A DNA stretch of 6,391 nt from Treponema sp. (GCA_031257595.1 JAIROH010000043.1:1-6391); one strand, 5' to 3'; positions 1-6,125 are shown, counted from the first letter of the stretch. Numbers and translations are program-made. The notes: generated by a model from the sequence alone, not told the origin.

Positions 1-1
1 C

Positions 2-40
2 CGAAAGAATGAAAATTTTACTTTTGAAGAAGGTGTATAA
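2..40 (+). CDS. possible 3' end of a plus-strand gene cut by the window edge
   Basis: A plus-strand frame is open from the left edge and ends at TAA 38-40, reading RKNENFTFEEGV. It stops seven bases before a terminator-like hairpin (47-77), which is the usual arrangement at a gene end. Twelve codons are too few to identify a family. A second frame stays open to TGA 63-65 and contains an ATG at 9, but it would run into the hairpin, so I prefer the first. No function can be assigned. Confidence 0.22.
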   Translation, partial: RKNENFTFEEGV

Positions 41-46
41 GGAAAC

Positions 47-77
47 GGCTGAACTTCGGTTTTGAAAGAGCCTTTTT
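47..77 (+). terminator. weak intrinsic terminator with cUUCGg loop
   Basis: GGCT (47-50) can pair with AGCC (69-72). Directly inside, GAAC (51-54) and GTTT (59-62) close a TTCG loop, the very stable C(UUCG)G tetraloop. Five T residues (73-77) follow. The 3' side carries a six-base bulge (63-68), so the stem is imperfect. An alternative pairs CTT 54-56 with AAG 66-68. It would end transcription coming from the left edge. Confidence 0.35.
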
Positions 78-211
78 ATATATCTCTGGCTCAGAAACAG
101 GGCTTCCGTTGCTTTATCTTTTTTTGGAGTACGCCAGTCTAAGGAAGTACTTATTTATTCGAATACGAATATCTCTCCGCAACGTCTCCATTCCCGGTAA
201 AACAAATCTTT

Positions 212-359
212 GGGCCCACCTGGACTTGCCCTCCAGACCTCGGCATCCTGCCTCGGTCTTCCGGGCCGGGGTTCAGCCCTGACGGCGCCATCCTTGGCGC
301 CTTTTCCTCCCGTTGGTCGGCGGGCTAAACCCTTCAAGTCCAGAAAGGCAGTCCGCTCC
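212..359 (-). ncRNA. candidate structured RNA downstream of the tRNA
   Basis: No credible protein is encoded here, yet the block is G+C-rich and full of inverted repeats. An outer stem pairs 221-228 (TGGACTTG) with 335-342 (CAAGTCCA). Inside are three elements: a hairpin at 235-259 with five and four base pairs around a symmetric internal loop; a stem of 269-279 with 322-332 (one mismatch); and a hairpin at 284-301 of seven perfect pairs with a four-base loop. Read on the minus strand, the same strand as the tRNA 20 bases upstream, both hairpin loops present GGA (CCAAGGATGG and GCAGGATGC contexts), and GGA occurs about nine times in the block. This resembles CsrA-sequestering RNAs, but the family is not recognised. 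A dispersed palindromic repeat is the main alternative. No separate promoter or strong minus-strand terminator was seen, so it could be co-transcribed with the tRNA. Confidence 0.35.
284..305 (+). terminator. hairpin plus short T-run (possible plus-strand terminator)
   Basis: GGCGCCA (284-290), loop TCCT, TGGCGCC (295-301), followed on the plus strand by TTTT (302-305). Seven perfect G+C-rich pairs make the hairpin certain as a structure. The T-run is short, so termination is only a possibility. On the minus strand the same hairpin shows an AGGA loop and is part of the candidate RNA. Confidence 0.25.
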
Positions 360-378
360 CACGATCAAAAGTTTTTGT

Positions 379-452
379 TGGGCCTTCCTGGACTTGAACC
401 AGGGACCTACGGATTATGAGTCCGCAGCTCTAACCAACTGAGCTAAAGGCCC
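379..452 (-). tRNA. tRNA with CAU anticodon, probably tRNA-Ile2 (lysidine type)
   Basis: A complete cloverleaf is visible on the minus strand. The acceptor stem is GGGCCTT/AAGGCCC (452-446 with 386-380). The D stem is GCTC/GAGC around AGTTGGTTA. The anticodon stem is GCGGA/TCCGT around loop CTCATAA, so the anticodon is CAU (418-416). The T arm is CCTGG-TTCAAGT-CCAGG. The discriminator is A (379). Pairs C4-G69 and C5-G68 are present; these are known as features by which TilS tells tRNA-Ile2 from elongator tRNA-Met in E. coli. The acceptor stem also resembles known Ile2 genes, so I favour Ile2 over Met. It does not resemble initiator tRNA, since G1-C72 is paired. CCA is not encoded (ACAAAA follows), so a CCA-adding enzyme must finish the 3' end. 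Confidence 0.95.
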
Positions 453-472
453 AAAGACACGTCCACTATTCA

Positions 473-501
473 TATATGCCTGAAAAAAATGAAAAGGTCA
501 A
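473..501 (-). promoter_or_regulatory. promoter of the tRNA gene
   Basis: On the minus strand TTGACC (501-496) is followed after 17 bases by CATATA (478-473). This is a good -35 and a moderate -10 for the housekeeping sigma factor. Transcription would start near 466, leaving a leader of about 14 bases before the mature 5' end at 452. The spacer contains a T-rich run. Confidence 0.5.
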
Positions 502-573
502 GAGCCATTGCGCTTTTCCCGCGTAACCTCCGTCATCGACACGGAAGCTACAGAGCATCCCTTTGCCCTGCTG

Positions 574-663
574 TTACTCAATCTCTTTCCCGCAATGGGG
601 ACAGATAGTCTTTTTATCTTTATCGCTTATTGCACCGACGAACCCGGAACTGATTATACCTTC
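574..663 (-). pseudogene. remnant of a zinc-ribbon protein C-terminus
   Basis: Between an in-frame TGA (666-664) and TAA (576-574) the minus strand reads 29 codons ending in KTICPHCGKEIE. CPHCGKEI is half of a typical zinc-ribbon knuckle (CxxC), often found at the end of small bacterial membrane or regulatory proteins. There is no ATG, GTG or TTG in the stretch, and only one CxxC is present, so it cannot be a whole gene as it stands. An ATG at 668-666 (minus) opens a different frame over the same bases and stops after 15 codons. This would fit a frameshifted, decayed gene. Its upstream part has been lost or replaced by the pncA promoter region. Confidence 0.4.
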
Positions 664-668
664 TCATA

Positions 669-698
669 TTGAAACTGTGAACAAAAACCGGCTACAAT
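669..698 (+). promoter_or_regulatory. promoter of the pncA-pncB-kinase operon
   Basis: TTGAAA (669-674), an 18-base spacer and TACAAT (693-698) form a good sigma-70-type promoter, with a start near 705. The leader is about 14 bases and contains only the ribosome binding site AGGAG (707-711), seven bases before the ATG of pncA. There is no room for a leader riboswitch. I saw no clear palindrome typical of a niacin or NAD repressor overlapping it. Confidence 0.6.
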
Positions 699-718
699 AA
701 TACTGCAGGAGTTTAAAA

Positions 719-1462
719 ATGCAGTTGGATTTTTCAAAAACGGCTCTCATTGAAGTGGACATACAGAACGATTTTTGTCCGGCCTACACGGGAAAAGACG
801 GGAAGGAACGTCCCGCCGGGTCCCTTTCGGTGATACACGGAGACGCCGTCATAGCCCCCCTTAACGAACTTGCGGAGACGCTCAGCAAAAAAGGCTGCAA
901 GGTACTGGCGTCCCAGGACTGGCATCCGGCAAATCACATCTCTTTTGCCGCTTCCCACAAGGAACGCAAAATAGGCGACATTATACTGTTACAGGTATCG
1001 GAAAAAGCAATTGCCTCATTTTATGAAAAGTACCCGGATTTAAAAAATCCCGTACCGGCGGTGATTCAACAGATCCTCTGGCCGGTACACTGTGTCCAGA
1101 ATACCAAAGGCGCGGCGTTTCATGACTCGCTCAAAACCGAATATATTGATTTTGTTTTCCGCAAGGGATTCCGCAAAAACATAGATTCGTATTCGACCTT
1201 TTTTGAAAACGACCGTTGTACCCCTACCGACCTTCACGGCTATCTGAAAAAGCTTTCCGTAGATACCCTTATTATCGGCGGGCTTGCAACCGATTACTGC
1301 GTGTTCTACAGCGTTATGGACAGTCTCAGACTGGGCTACAAAACGCTGGTTCTGAGCGACGCGGTAGCCGGGGTTGATCTTCCGATAGGCTCGGTAAACA
1401 ACGCGATAAAAACGATGAAAGACGCCGGAGCCGTTTTTGTGTCTTCAAAGGATATTAAATGA
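719..1462 (+). CDS. pncA: nicotinamidase
   Basis: This cytoplasmic hydrolase converts nicotinamide to nicotinate and ammonia, the first step of nicotinamide salvage to NAD. The 247-residue product is an isochorismatase-fold amidase. The catalytic triad is visible as D14 (VDIQNDFC), K149 (FRKG) and C194 (GLATDYC). Metal ligands are D67 and H69 (QDWHP) and H124 (WPVHCVQ). DSYSTFF (156-162) and the GLATDYC cis-peptide loop are family hallmarks that separate it from general isochorismatases. It is some 30 residues longer than E. coli PncA (about 213), mostly through an insert between residues 80 and 119 before WPVHC. The ATG is preceded by AGGAG at seven bases. The stop codon overlaps the pncB start (ATGA), so the two are probably translationally coupled. 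All active-site residues are present, so it should be functional. Confidence 0.95.
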   Translation: MQLDFSKTALIEVDIQNDFCPAYTGKDGKERPAGSLSVIHGDAVIAPLNELAETLSKKGCKVLASQDWHPANHISFAASHKERKIGDIILLQVSEKAIASFYEKYPDLKNPVPAVIQQILWPVHCVQNTKGAAFHDSLKTEYIDFVFRKGFRKNIDSYSTFFENDRCTPTDLHGYLKKLSVDTLIIGGLATDYCVFYSVMDSLRLGYKTLVLSDAVAGVDLPIGSVNNAIKTMKDAGAVFVSSKDIK

Positions 1463-2943
1463 AGTTCTCCGGCGCGGACGCTGTCCCGGCAAGCGGAGGA
1501 ACGAACTGTTCCGCCCTGTTTACCGATTTCTATTCCCTTACGATGGCCCAGGGTTACTGGAAAAACAAAATGGACAAGCGGGCGATATTTGAGATGTTCT
1601 TTCGCCGTCATCCCTTTGGCGGCGGCTTTTCCGTTTTTGCCGGTCTTGAAACCCTTATCGAAAAATTACGGGCCTTTTCCTTTTCGGACGACGACCTTGC
1701 ATATTTGGCTTCCCTGGGAATTTTCGAGAACGCCTTTTTGGACTATCTTGGGGATTTTCACTTTTCAGGCGATCTCTGGTCCCTTGACGAAGGGACGATT
1801 ATTTTTCCCCAGGAACCCCTGATACGGGTGGACGCCAACCTGATAGAATCCCAAATTGTCGAAGGCCTTATCCTCAATACCATCAATTTCCAAAGCCTTA
1901 TCGCCACCAAAACCGCCCGTGTCTGGCTTGCCTCGGGAAAAGGATCGATAATGGAATTCGGCCTTCGGAGGGCCCAGGGCGAAGACGGCGCCATGTCGGC
2001 TTCAAGAGCCTCTTTTATCGGGGGCGCCGCGGGAACAAGCAACGTACTCGCGGGAAAAAAATTCCGTATCCCTGTTTTGGGAACCATGGACCATTCCTGG
2101 GTAATGTCTTTTCCTTCGGAAGAAGAAGCCTTCAAGGCATACGCCGACCTCTACCCCGGCAAAACGGTCTTTCTTATCGACACCTACGACAGCCTTAAAA
2201 GCGGCGTCCAGAACGCGATCAAGGCCGGCAGGACCCTTGCCGAAAAAGGAAAAAATTTCGGCATACGCCTTGATTCGGGGGACATGCACTACCTTTCCGT
2301 GGAAGTGCGGAAAATGCTCGACGCGGCGGGTTTTCCCGACGCGACGATTACTGTTTCCAACGACCTCGACGAGCTGATTGTCGAAACCCTTACCAGGGCC
2401 GGCGCGCCGATCAACACCTGGGGCGTCGGTACGCAAATGGTAACCGGCGGCAGCGAGGCGGCTTTTTCCGGGGTTTACAAGCTTGCGGCAAGCGAAGAAC
2501 AAAACCGGCTGCTTCCGCGGATAAAATTTTCCGACAATCCCGAAAAGACAACCAATCCCGGCGTCAAACAGCTTTGGCGCATTACAGATACCGGCGGCAT
2601 GGTCGTCGCGGACATTCTTACGCTGGACGATCCGGCGGATCCGGATATCCTTGAACAGGGCCGGCGCTACAGCTTCTGGCATCCCCAGGCCGATTACCGT
2701 CATTTTTATCACACGATTGAAGGAAGCGTCGAGCCGCTGCTCAAAATCCGGATCGACGGGGGAAAAGTAGTATTTTCCCCGCCCCCGCTTGCGGAAATCC
2801 GGCAAAAGGTACGTGAAGAACTCGACCGGTTTGATCAAAGCTACAAGCGTATTCTCAATCCCCATATTTATAAGGTTTCGGTCAGCGAAAGGCTCCGCAC
2901 ACTCAAGCTCGATCTGATAAAGAGCTGTCTGGGAGAACTGTAA
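1459..2943 (+). CDS. pncB: nicotinate phosphoribosyltransferase
   Basis: It joins nicotinate and PRPP to nicotinate mononucleotide with ATP hydrolysis, the committed step of the Preiss-Handler pathway, directly using the product of the preceding gene. The 494 residues match the longer NAPRTase type rather than the roughly 400-residue E. coli form. N-terminal signatures are LFTDFYSLTMAQGYW (20-34) and FEMFFRRHPFGGGF (44-57). FGLRRAQG (167-174) follows. GTMDHSWV (208-215) contains H212, which aligns with the histidine that is autophosphorylated in this family. DTYDS (241-245), RLDSGD (270-275) and WGVGTQMVTGG (321-331) complete the PRPP and phosphate-binding barrel. A C-terminal region of about 120 residues is typical of this subgroup. 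The start overlaps the pncA stop by four bases, with AAGGA (1448-1452) correctly spaced inside pncA. No defects were seen. Confidence 0.96.
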   Translation: MKFSGADAVPASGGTNCSALFTDFYSLTMAQGYWKNKMDKRAIFEMFFRRHPFGGGFSVFAGLETLIEKLRAFSFSDDDLAYLASLGIFENAFLDYLGDFHFSGDLWSLDEGTIIFPQEPLIRVDANLIESQIVEGLILNTINFQSLIATKTARVWLASGKGSIMEFGLRRAQGEDGAMSASRASFIGGAAGTSNVLAGKKFRIPVLGTMDHSWVMSFPSEEEAFKAYADLYPGKTVFLIDTYDSLKSGVQNAIKAGRTLAEKGKNFGIRLDSGDMHYLSVEVRKMLDAAGFPDATITVSNDLDELIVETLTRAGAPINTWGVGTQMVTGGSEAAFSGVYKLAASEEQNRLLPRIKFSDNPEKTTNPGVKQLWRITDTGGMVVADILTLDDPADPDILEQGRRYSFWHPQADYRHFYHTIEGSVEPLLKIRIDGGKVVFSPPPLAEIRQKVREELDRFDQSYKRILNPHIYKVSVSERLRTLKLDLIKSCLGEL

Positions 2944-2956
2944 AAAGGAGTTATGC

Positions 2957-4651
2957 ATGACATCGTCCGCCCCAAACACGATAGAGCTGCGTTTTTCCAA
3001 CATCGGCAAGGGAGGCGCGGAACCGGGTAAAACCGTTGTTTGCCCTTTCGGTGTCCCGGTAGACGCCTTTCTGGAAAGTTTCGGAGAGGTTGAAGGGGGT
3101 CTCGCGGCAGTCTATGTAAACAACGAGATCCTTCCCCTTTCGACAAAGCTTGAAACGAACTGTACGCTTGAACCGATATCCCTTTCAAGCCCCGCCGGAA
3201 CAATGATCTACCGTCGTTCCCTGGCCTTTTTGCTGGCGATTGCCGCGCGGGACCTTTTCCCCAACCGCAGGCTTCTTGTCGGCCATTCCCTGGGACACAG
3301 TTATTACTACACGTTTGCCGATGAAAAAAAACCCGAAAACGCCGACATAGAAGCCCTGGACAAAAAAATGCGCGAACTGGTACGGGAAAATCTTCCCATC
3401 TCCTGCGGCTACATGGCGTACTCCGACGCGCTGGCGTTGTTTGAAAAGAACAACCAGACGGATACCCTTTTACTGTTCGCCCAGCGGAGCGAATCCAAAG
3501 TACGGGTTAACCAGTGCCGGAATTTCGCCGACCTTTATGTGGAACCACTGGTCTGCAGGACAGGGCTGCTCGACGCGTTCAAGCTGATGAAATACGGCGA
3601 CGGTCTGCTGCTCCGCTTTCCCGGAACCGGGCAGGGAAAAACGATAGAACCATTTGAAGACAGCCAGAGCCTTTTTTCCGTATACCGGGAATACAAGCAA
3701 TGGGGACGGATAGTCGGCGTCCAGTCGGTAGGCCAGCTGAACCGGTTTGTATCGGAACGGACGATTCAGGATTACATCCGTATCGCGGAAGCTTTTCAGG
3801 CAAAAAAACTCGCGGAAATAGCCGACAGGGTGTACGAACGGCGCGATTCCGTGCGGGTGATCCTTATCGCCGGCCCCTCAAGTTCGGGAAAAACCACGAC
3901 GGCAAAGCGGCTGTCCATACAGCTTCAGGTTATGGGGATGAAGCCCATAGCGGTAAGCCTTGACGATTATTACCGCCATCCCGACGAAGCCCCAAAAGAT
4001 CAAAACGGCCGGCCGGACCTTGAATGTCTTGAAGCCCTGGACATTCCCTACCTCAACCGGCAGCTTGTGGAACTTCTTGAAGGCAAAGAAGTAGACATAC
4101 CGGTTTTTGATTTTAAAACCGGCGGCCGCAAAGTCCGGGGAAAACCGATAAGACTCGACAGCCAGTCAATTCTTATTATGGAAGGGATACACGGCCTTAA
4201 CGATGCGTGTACTCCCCAGGTGGCCAGGGAAAAAAAGTTCAAGCTGTACGTGTCGGCCCTTACCCAGCTTAACCTTGACGACCACAACCGTATTCCCACA
4301 AGCGACAACCGCCTCCTCCGGCGTATGGTCAGGGACAACCAGTTCCGGGGGACAACGGCGGCAAAAACCATACAGATGTGGTCGAGTGTTCAGGCCGGAG
4401 AACGGCGGCACATTTTCCCGTTCCAGGACGGCGCCGATGCGGCGTTTAACTCCGCCCTTGACTATGAGCTTGCGGTGATCAAATTCTACGCGGATCCCCT
4501 GCTCCGTTCCGTTAAGCCGAACATGACCGAATACGCGGAAGCCCGGCGCCTGCTGTCGTTCCTCGATAACTTTTTGCCGATCCCGCCCCAATACGTTCCC
4601 GGCACAAGCATTCTGCGGGAATTTATCGGGGAAAGCGAATTCAAGTATTAG
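2957..4651 (+). CDS. uridine-kinase-family nucleoside kinase with TGS and ThrRS-like domains
   Basis: The 564-residue protein has three parts. Residues about 8-78 look like a TGS domain (VYVNNEILPLSTKLE). Residues about 82-245 resemble the second additional domain of threonyl-tRNA synthetase (YRRSLAFLLAIAARDLFP, then GHSLGHSYYYTF). Residues about 298-510 are a uridine kinase/phosphoribulokinase P-loop kinase: Walker A GPSSSGKTT (306-314), SLDDYY (334-339), FDFKTGG (384-390) and EGIHGLN (409-415). It should transfer phosphate from ATP to a nucleoside 5'-hydroxyl. The synthetase-type HxxxH motif is replaced (R87, F91), so tRNA editing is unlikely and the front part may bind ligand or regulate. 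It lies 13 bases after pncB, with AGGAG (2946-2950) six bases before the ATG. The nearer ATG at 2953 is in another frame. Usual annotation is udk-like. A nicotinamide or nicotinate riboside substrate is an inference from the operon. Confidence 0.88.
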   Translation: MTSSAPNTIELRFSNIGKGGAEPGKTVVCPFGVPVDAFLESFGEVEGGLAAVYVNNEILPLSTKLETNCTLEPISLSSPAGTMIYRRSLAFLLAIAARDLFPNRRLLVGHSLGHSYYYTFADEKKPENADIEALDKKMRELVRENLPISCGYMAYSDALALFEKNNQTDTLLLFAQRSESKVRVNQCRNFADLYVEPLVCRTGLLDAFKLMKYGDGLLLRFPGTGQGKTIEPFEDSQSLFSVYREYKQWGRIVGVQSVGQLNRFVSERTIQDYIRIAEAFQAKKLAEIADRVYERRDSVRVILIAGPSSSGKTTTAKRLSIQLQVMGMKPIAVSLDDYYRHPDEAPKDQNGRPDLECLEALDIPYLNRQLVELLEGKEVDIPVFDFKTGGRKVRGKPIRLDSQSILIMEGIHGLNDACTPQVAREKKFKLYVSALTQLNLDDHNRIPTSDNRLLRRMVRDNQFRGTTAAKTIQMWSSVQAGERRHIFPFQDGADAAFNSALDYELAVIKFYADPLLRSVKPNMTEYAEARRLLSFLDNFLPIPPQYVPGTSILREFIGESEFKY

Positions 4652-4684
4652 GCTGAATGTCGTTTATACAAATATCCAAACGCC
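4652..4684. other. short convergent intergenic gap
   Basis: Only 33 bases separate the stop codons of the kinase and the dehydrogenase. I see only a weak CGTTT...AAACG pairing with a 12-base loop and no T-run, so no good two-way terminator is apparent. Transcripts may overlap or end by a factor-dependent route. Confidence 0.4.
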
Positions 4685-5863
4685 CTACTTTGCCAGCGTT
4701 AGTATCTCCTCAACATCGGCTTCGGTAAGCGGACGGAAGTTACCGACAGTGCCTTTCTCTTTGTCAAATTTTTTGACCTTCCGGGCAATCGTCTTGAAAT
4801 CCTTTTCATGGATGCCGATTTCACTCAGCGTTGCGGGCATACCGATCGAAGTATAAAAGTCCCGCAGCGCCTTTATGCCCCGCAGGGCGGTTTCTTCCGG
4901 ATTATGAAAATCCTGCTCCACGTCAAAAACCCGCACCGCAAACTGTACAAAACGGGGAAGATCGTGACGGTAGGTAAATTTCATCCAGTTGGGAACAATA
5001 ACGGCAAGGCCGGCCCCATGGGCAACGTCGTTAAAGCCGGAAAGTTCATGCTCTATCATGTGGCTCGCAAAATCGCCTAGTCTGCCGGTTCCAACGAGGT
5101 TGTTATGCGCAAGCGTACCGGCCCACATGATCTCCGCCCGGGCGTTATAGTCGTTGGGATTGACCAGAACCCGTTTGGCGTTGCTGATAATGGTTTTCAT
5201 AATCGCTTCACAAAGCCGGTCGGTAAGATCGACGTTTTTGACGGCGGTAAAATACCTCTCAAACACATGGACAAACATGTCGGCGATTCCGCATCCGGTC
5301 TGATACGCCGGAAGGCTGTACGTGGTCTCGGGATCCAGAACGGAAAAGACCGGATATATTACGTCAACATCCAAAGGACGCTTTAAGGCGCCTTCGTCAT
5401 TGGTAATAACGCTCGACCAGCTCATCTCGCTTCCCGCTGCGGCGATGGTCAAAACCGTAGCCACAGGCAGGCTCTTTTTGGGAGTCTTGCCGGCGGCGTA
5501 AAAATCCCACACATCCCCCTCGTAGGGTACGCCGACCCCTATGGCCTTTGCCGAATCAATAACGCTGCCGCCGCCGACGGCGAGGATAAAATCTATCTTT
5601 TTCTCCCGGCAGATCTGTATCCCTTCCCGGACCAGGGAAAGACGGGGATTCGGTTTTACGCCGCCCAGTTCAACAATTTCGATTCCGGCGGCCTGAAGGG
5701 ATTTTAGCACCGTGTCATAGACGCCGTTGCTTTTGACGCTGCCGCCGCCAAAGTGCAAAAGAACCCTGGTTCCACCGTATTCTTTTATTACGGAACCGGT
5801 CCGGGCTATGGTTCCCTTCCCAAAAATAATTCTCGTGGGATTTTTGTAGTCAAAATTGATCAT
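4685..5863 (-). CDS. iron-containing alcohol dehydrogenase, YqhD/butanol dehydrogenase type
   Basis: A cytoplasmic group III dehydrogenase that interconverts aldehydes and alcohols, most likely with NADPH. It serves as an electron sink in fermentation or for aldehyde detoxification. The 392 residues fit the family (about 385-395). The N-terminal nucleotide-binding half shows HFGGGSVKSNGVYD (37-50) and AVGGGSVIDSAKAIG (95-109), the PNPR motif (71-74) and the TIAAAGSEMS stretch (139-148). The metal site in the C-terminal helical half is complete: D195 and H199 (GIADMFVH), H268 (ASHMIEHE) and H282 (VAHGAGLAVIVPNWM). SVKSNGVYD and the GNFRPLT tail are characteristic of the YqhD/BdhA branch, as against AdhB/FucO. 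The start is fixed by AGGAGG (5874-5869) five bases before the ATG. It converges on the NAD-salvage operon and has its own promoter. Substrate cannot be read from sequence. Confidence 0.94.
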   Translation of the reverse strand: MINFDYKNPTRIIFGKGTIARTGSVIKEYGGTRVLLHFGGGSVKSNGVYDTVLKSLQAAGIEIVELGGVKPNPRLSLVREGIQICREKKIDFILAVGGGSVIDSAKAIGVGVPYEGDVWDFYAAGKTPKKSLPVATVLTIAAAGSEMSWSSVITNDEGALKRPLDVDVIYPVFSVLDPETTYSLPAYQTGCGIADMFVHVFERYFTAVKNVDLTDRLCEAIMKTIISNAKRVLVNPNDYNARAEIMWAGTLAHNNLVGTGRLGDFASHMIEHELSGFNDVAHGAGLAVIVPNWMKFTYRHDLPRFVQFAVRVFDVEQDFHNPEETALRGIKALRDFYTSIGMPATLSEIGIHEKDFKTIARKVKKFDKEKGTVGNFRPLTEADVEEILTLAK

Positions 5864-5903
5864 GTTTACCTCCTGTCATGAAGACCTTGTTGTATTTTGC
5901 TGT

Positions 5904-5912
5904 ATCCTAGCA
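5904..5912 (-). promoter_or_regulatory. extended -10 promoter of the alcohol dehydrogenase
   Basis: On the minus strand TGC-TAGGAT (5912-5904) is an extended -10 element (TGn plus a good hexamer). No convincing -35 lies 16-18 bases upstream; a T-run (5929-5923) is there instead. Transcription would begin near 5897, giving a leader of about 34 bases up to the ATG at 5863 with the strong AGGAGG site. The imperfect inverted repeat GGGAA (5920-5924)/TTCCC (5933-5937) overlaps the -35 zone and might be a regulator site, but this is weak. Confidence 0.45.
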
Positions 5913-5952
5913 CATTTCAGGGAAAAAAACCATTCCCCTTTGACTCCCAAAA

Positions 5953-6068
5953 CAGGTCTATCATCCCGCGCGGGACGGGTTTTCAAGCCTGTTCCGCTTT
6001 GCGGGTACCCCGAGCCGCCCAACGGCGGCGTCAAACCCGTAAAGCGGATCTGCGCATATACAGACCTG
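5953..6068. repeat. 116-base palindromic element upstream of the dehydrogenase
   Basis: The element is bounded by CAGGTCT (5953-5959) and its exact inverse AGACCTG (6062-6068). Inside are a perfect 12-base palindrome TCCCGCGCGGGA (5964-5975) and a 14-pair stem, 5993-6006 with 6035-6048 (one G-T). Nested within that stem is GCCGCC (6014-6019)/GGCGGC (6024-6029) around the loop CAAC. AAACCCGT (6033-6040) can alternatively pair perfectly with ACGGGTTT (5975-5982), which is incompatible with the 14-pair stem. No credible protein is encoded. It could be a REP-like or MITE-like dispersed repeat or a structured RNA. Without a genome comparison I cannot tell which. It lies upstream of the mapped dehydrogenase promoter, so it is not in that leader unless a second promoter exists. 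Confidence 0.55.
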
Positions 6069-6125
6069 CCAGAAATCGGTTTTAGGATACATTACAACAA
6101 ACCTCTTCTCAGTCAATCTTCTTTT

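Noticed and set aside
156..171. Hairpin TATTCG-AATA-CGAATA as a terminator of the tRNA transcript
   Set aside because: Six perfect pairs but no T-run follows on the minus strand; left as an unexplained small hairpin.
155..337. Minus-strand 60-codon frame rich in Arg, Gly and Pro
   Set aside because: Low-complexity reading through the hairpin block; no ribosome site or domain.
221..342. SRP RNA, RNase P RNA, 6S RNA or tmRNA
   Set aside because: The block lacks the SRP GGAAGG/AGCAGCC core, the RNase P GAGGAAAGUCC and ACAGAA motifs, the 6S long-bubble shape and any tmRNA tag frame.
210..419. Plus-strand 69-codon frame ending in LPGLEPGTYGL
   Set aside because: Its end is the tRNA read on the wrong strand, a well-known false ORF signature; the rest is the structured G+C-rich block.
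669..718. Niacin-responsive repressor site or riboswitch before pncA
   Set aside because: The leader is only about 14 bases and no palindrome overlaps the promoter.
2002..3009. Long minus-strand frame (335 codons) opposite pncB
   Set aside because: Shadow of the well-supported pncB in a G+C-biased gene; no recognisable protein motif.
4166..4591. Minus-strand frame of 141 codons opposite the kinase
   Set aside because: Antisense shadow of the kinase domain, with no independent evidence.
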